From: Pelagerythrobacter sp041912895 | GTDB taxonomy: Bacteria > Pseudomonadota > Alphaproteobacteria > Sphingomonadales > Sphingomonadaceae | Assembly (NCBI RefSeq): GCF_041912895.1 | Contig: NZ_JAYSGI010000005.1 | Location: 153,717 to 217,716, forward strand | DNA length: 64,000 nt | Reading direction: 5' to 3' | In this document: positions 63,695-64,000 of the stretch, one piece after another | How positions within the stretch are numbered: the stretch's first letter is position 1 | How the letters are laid out: each line of letters starts with the position of its first letter | Program-made: the position numbers and the translations under genes | The notes under the pieces: model-generated | Databases searched by the model: none | The model's input: the letters and a program-made list of their open reading frames with translations, nothing else | What the model was told of the DNA's origin: nothing

Positions 63695-64000
63695 TCAGGC
63701 CTCGTCGGCCAGCTTCTTCGCCTTGGCGACGACCTGATCGATGCCGCCGACCATGTAGAAGGCGGCTTCGGGCAGGTGATCGTATTCGCCTTCGACGACG
63801 GCCTTGAACGACTTGATCGTGTCCTCGATCTGCACGAATTCGCCGGGGATGTTGGTGAACACCTCGGCCACGTGGAACGGCTGGCTGAGGAACTTCTGGA
63901 TCTTGCGCGCGCGGGCGACGGTCAGCTTATCCTCTTCGGACAACTCGTCCATGCCCAGGATCGCGATGATGTCCTGCAGCGACTTGTACTTCTGCAGCGT
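63695..64000 (-). CDS. atpD: F1F0 ATP synthase beta subunit, 3' end
   Basis: The last ~101 codons of AtpD, truncated by the window edge. The C-terminal helical domain is visible: LQKYKSLQDIIAILGMDELS, SEEDKLTVARARKIQKFLSQ, and PFHVAEVFTNIPGEFV. The frame continues open to base 64000. Confidence 0.97.
   Translation of the reverse strand, partial: TLQKYKSLQDIIAILGMDELSEEDKLTVARARKIQKFLSQPFHVAEVFTNIPGEFVQIEDTIKSFKAVVEGEYDHLPEAAFYMVGGIDQVVAKAKKLADEA

Overview
The window is a GC-rich chromosomal stretch of an alphaproteobacterium. The gene content, alphaproteobacterial SerC, FtsZ with a long C-terminal linker, a serC-serA-hisZ-purA neighbourhood and candidate CtrA/DnaA/GANTC sites before ftsZ point to Sphingomonadales, most likely Erythrobacteraceae (family-level call is inference). 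Nearly everything is intact core genome. I see no prophage, IS element, CRISPR array or obvious genomic island.

Layout. 1-11.5 kb: the dcw cluster (mraY 3' end, murD, ftsW, murG, murC, murB, ddl, ftsQ, ftsA, ftsZ), tightly packed with ATGA/GTGA stop-start overlaps, followed by a TPR/SPOR-domain protein. 13.4-16.1 kb: a YbjN-like protein, a Bax-inhibitor-1 family membrane protein and a proline-rich lipoprotein. 16.1-19.8 kb: tRNA-Ala, a hairpin-rich non-coding stretch, obgE, proB and a nucleoside-diphosphate-sugar-epimerase-like gene. 19.8-26.9 kb (minus strand): a sulfur-assimilation run, sseA, metC-like lyase, mscS-like channel, cobA (SUMT), DUF2849, cysI, DUF934, cysH. 26.9-34 kb: a Pro-rich membrane protein, queF, fumC, tRNA-Thr, a DUF429-like protein, rarA, then padR-DUF2218. 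34-41.7 kb: a glycosyltransferase, then serC, serA, hisZ and purA with an aldo/keto reductase in opposite orientation. 41.8-48.7 kb: a MarR-like regulator, then on the minus strand argH, an LptM-like lipoprotein, lysA, a siroheme synthase, a manganese riboswitch and a GDT1/UPF0016 exporter; divergently a TlpA-like thioredoxin, and a TonB-like protein. 48.7-54.9 kb: tRNA-Val, asparaginase, an MDR oxidoreductase, fmt-hydrolase-truA (minus), recR and def (plus). 55-63.4 kb: lipoproteins, rmuC, an SDR, gph, glmU, a lipoprotein-like methyltransferase, a membrane winged-helix protein. The right end holds atpC and the 3' end of atpD.

The genes work as conserved housekeeping modules: peptidoglycan synthesis and division; serine, histidine, purine, proline, arginine and lysine biosynthesis; sulfite reduction with its siroheme supply (SUMT in the cys run, dehydrogenase/ferrochelatase after lysA); and formylation/deformylation around fmt and def.

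The most interesting signals are non-coding: a yybP-ykoY (Mn2+) riboswitch that follows directly on the siroheme synthase gene, a candidate cell-cycle control region upstream of ftsZ, two different repeat families in the 5' leaders of serA and hisZ (one shows compensatory changes, the other contains the hisZ Shine-Dalgarno), a serC leader, an operator-like palindrome over the padR promoter, and tRNA terminators whose stem begins with the tRNA CCA end. Protein oddities include a siroheme synthase with a degenerate methyltransferase fragment and a SAM methyltransferase with a lipoprotein signal. No wholly new system was identified with confidence.
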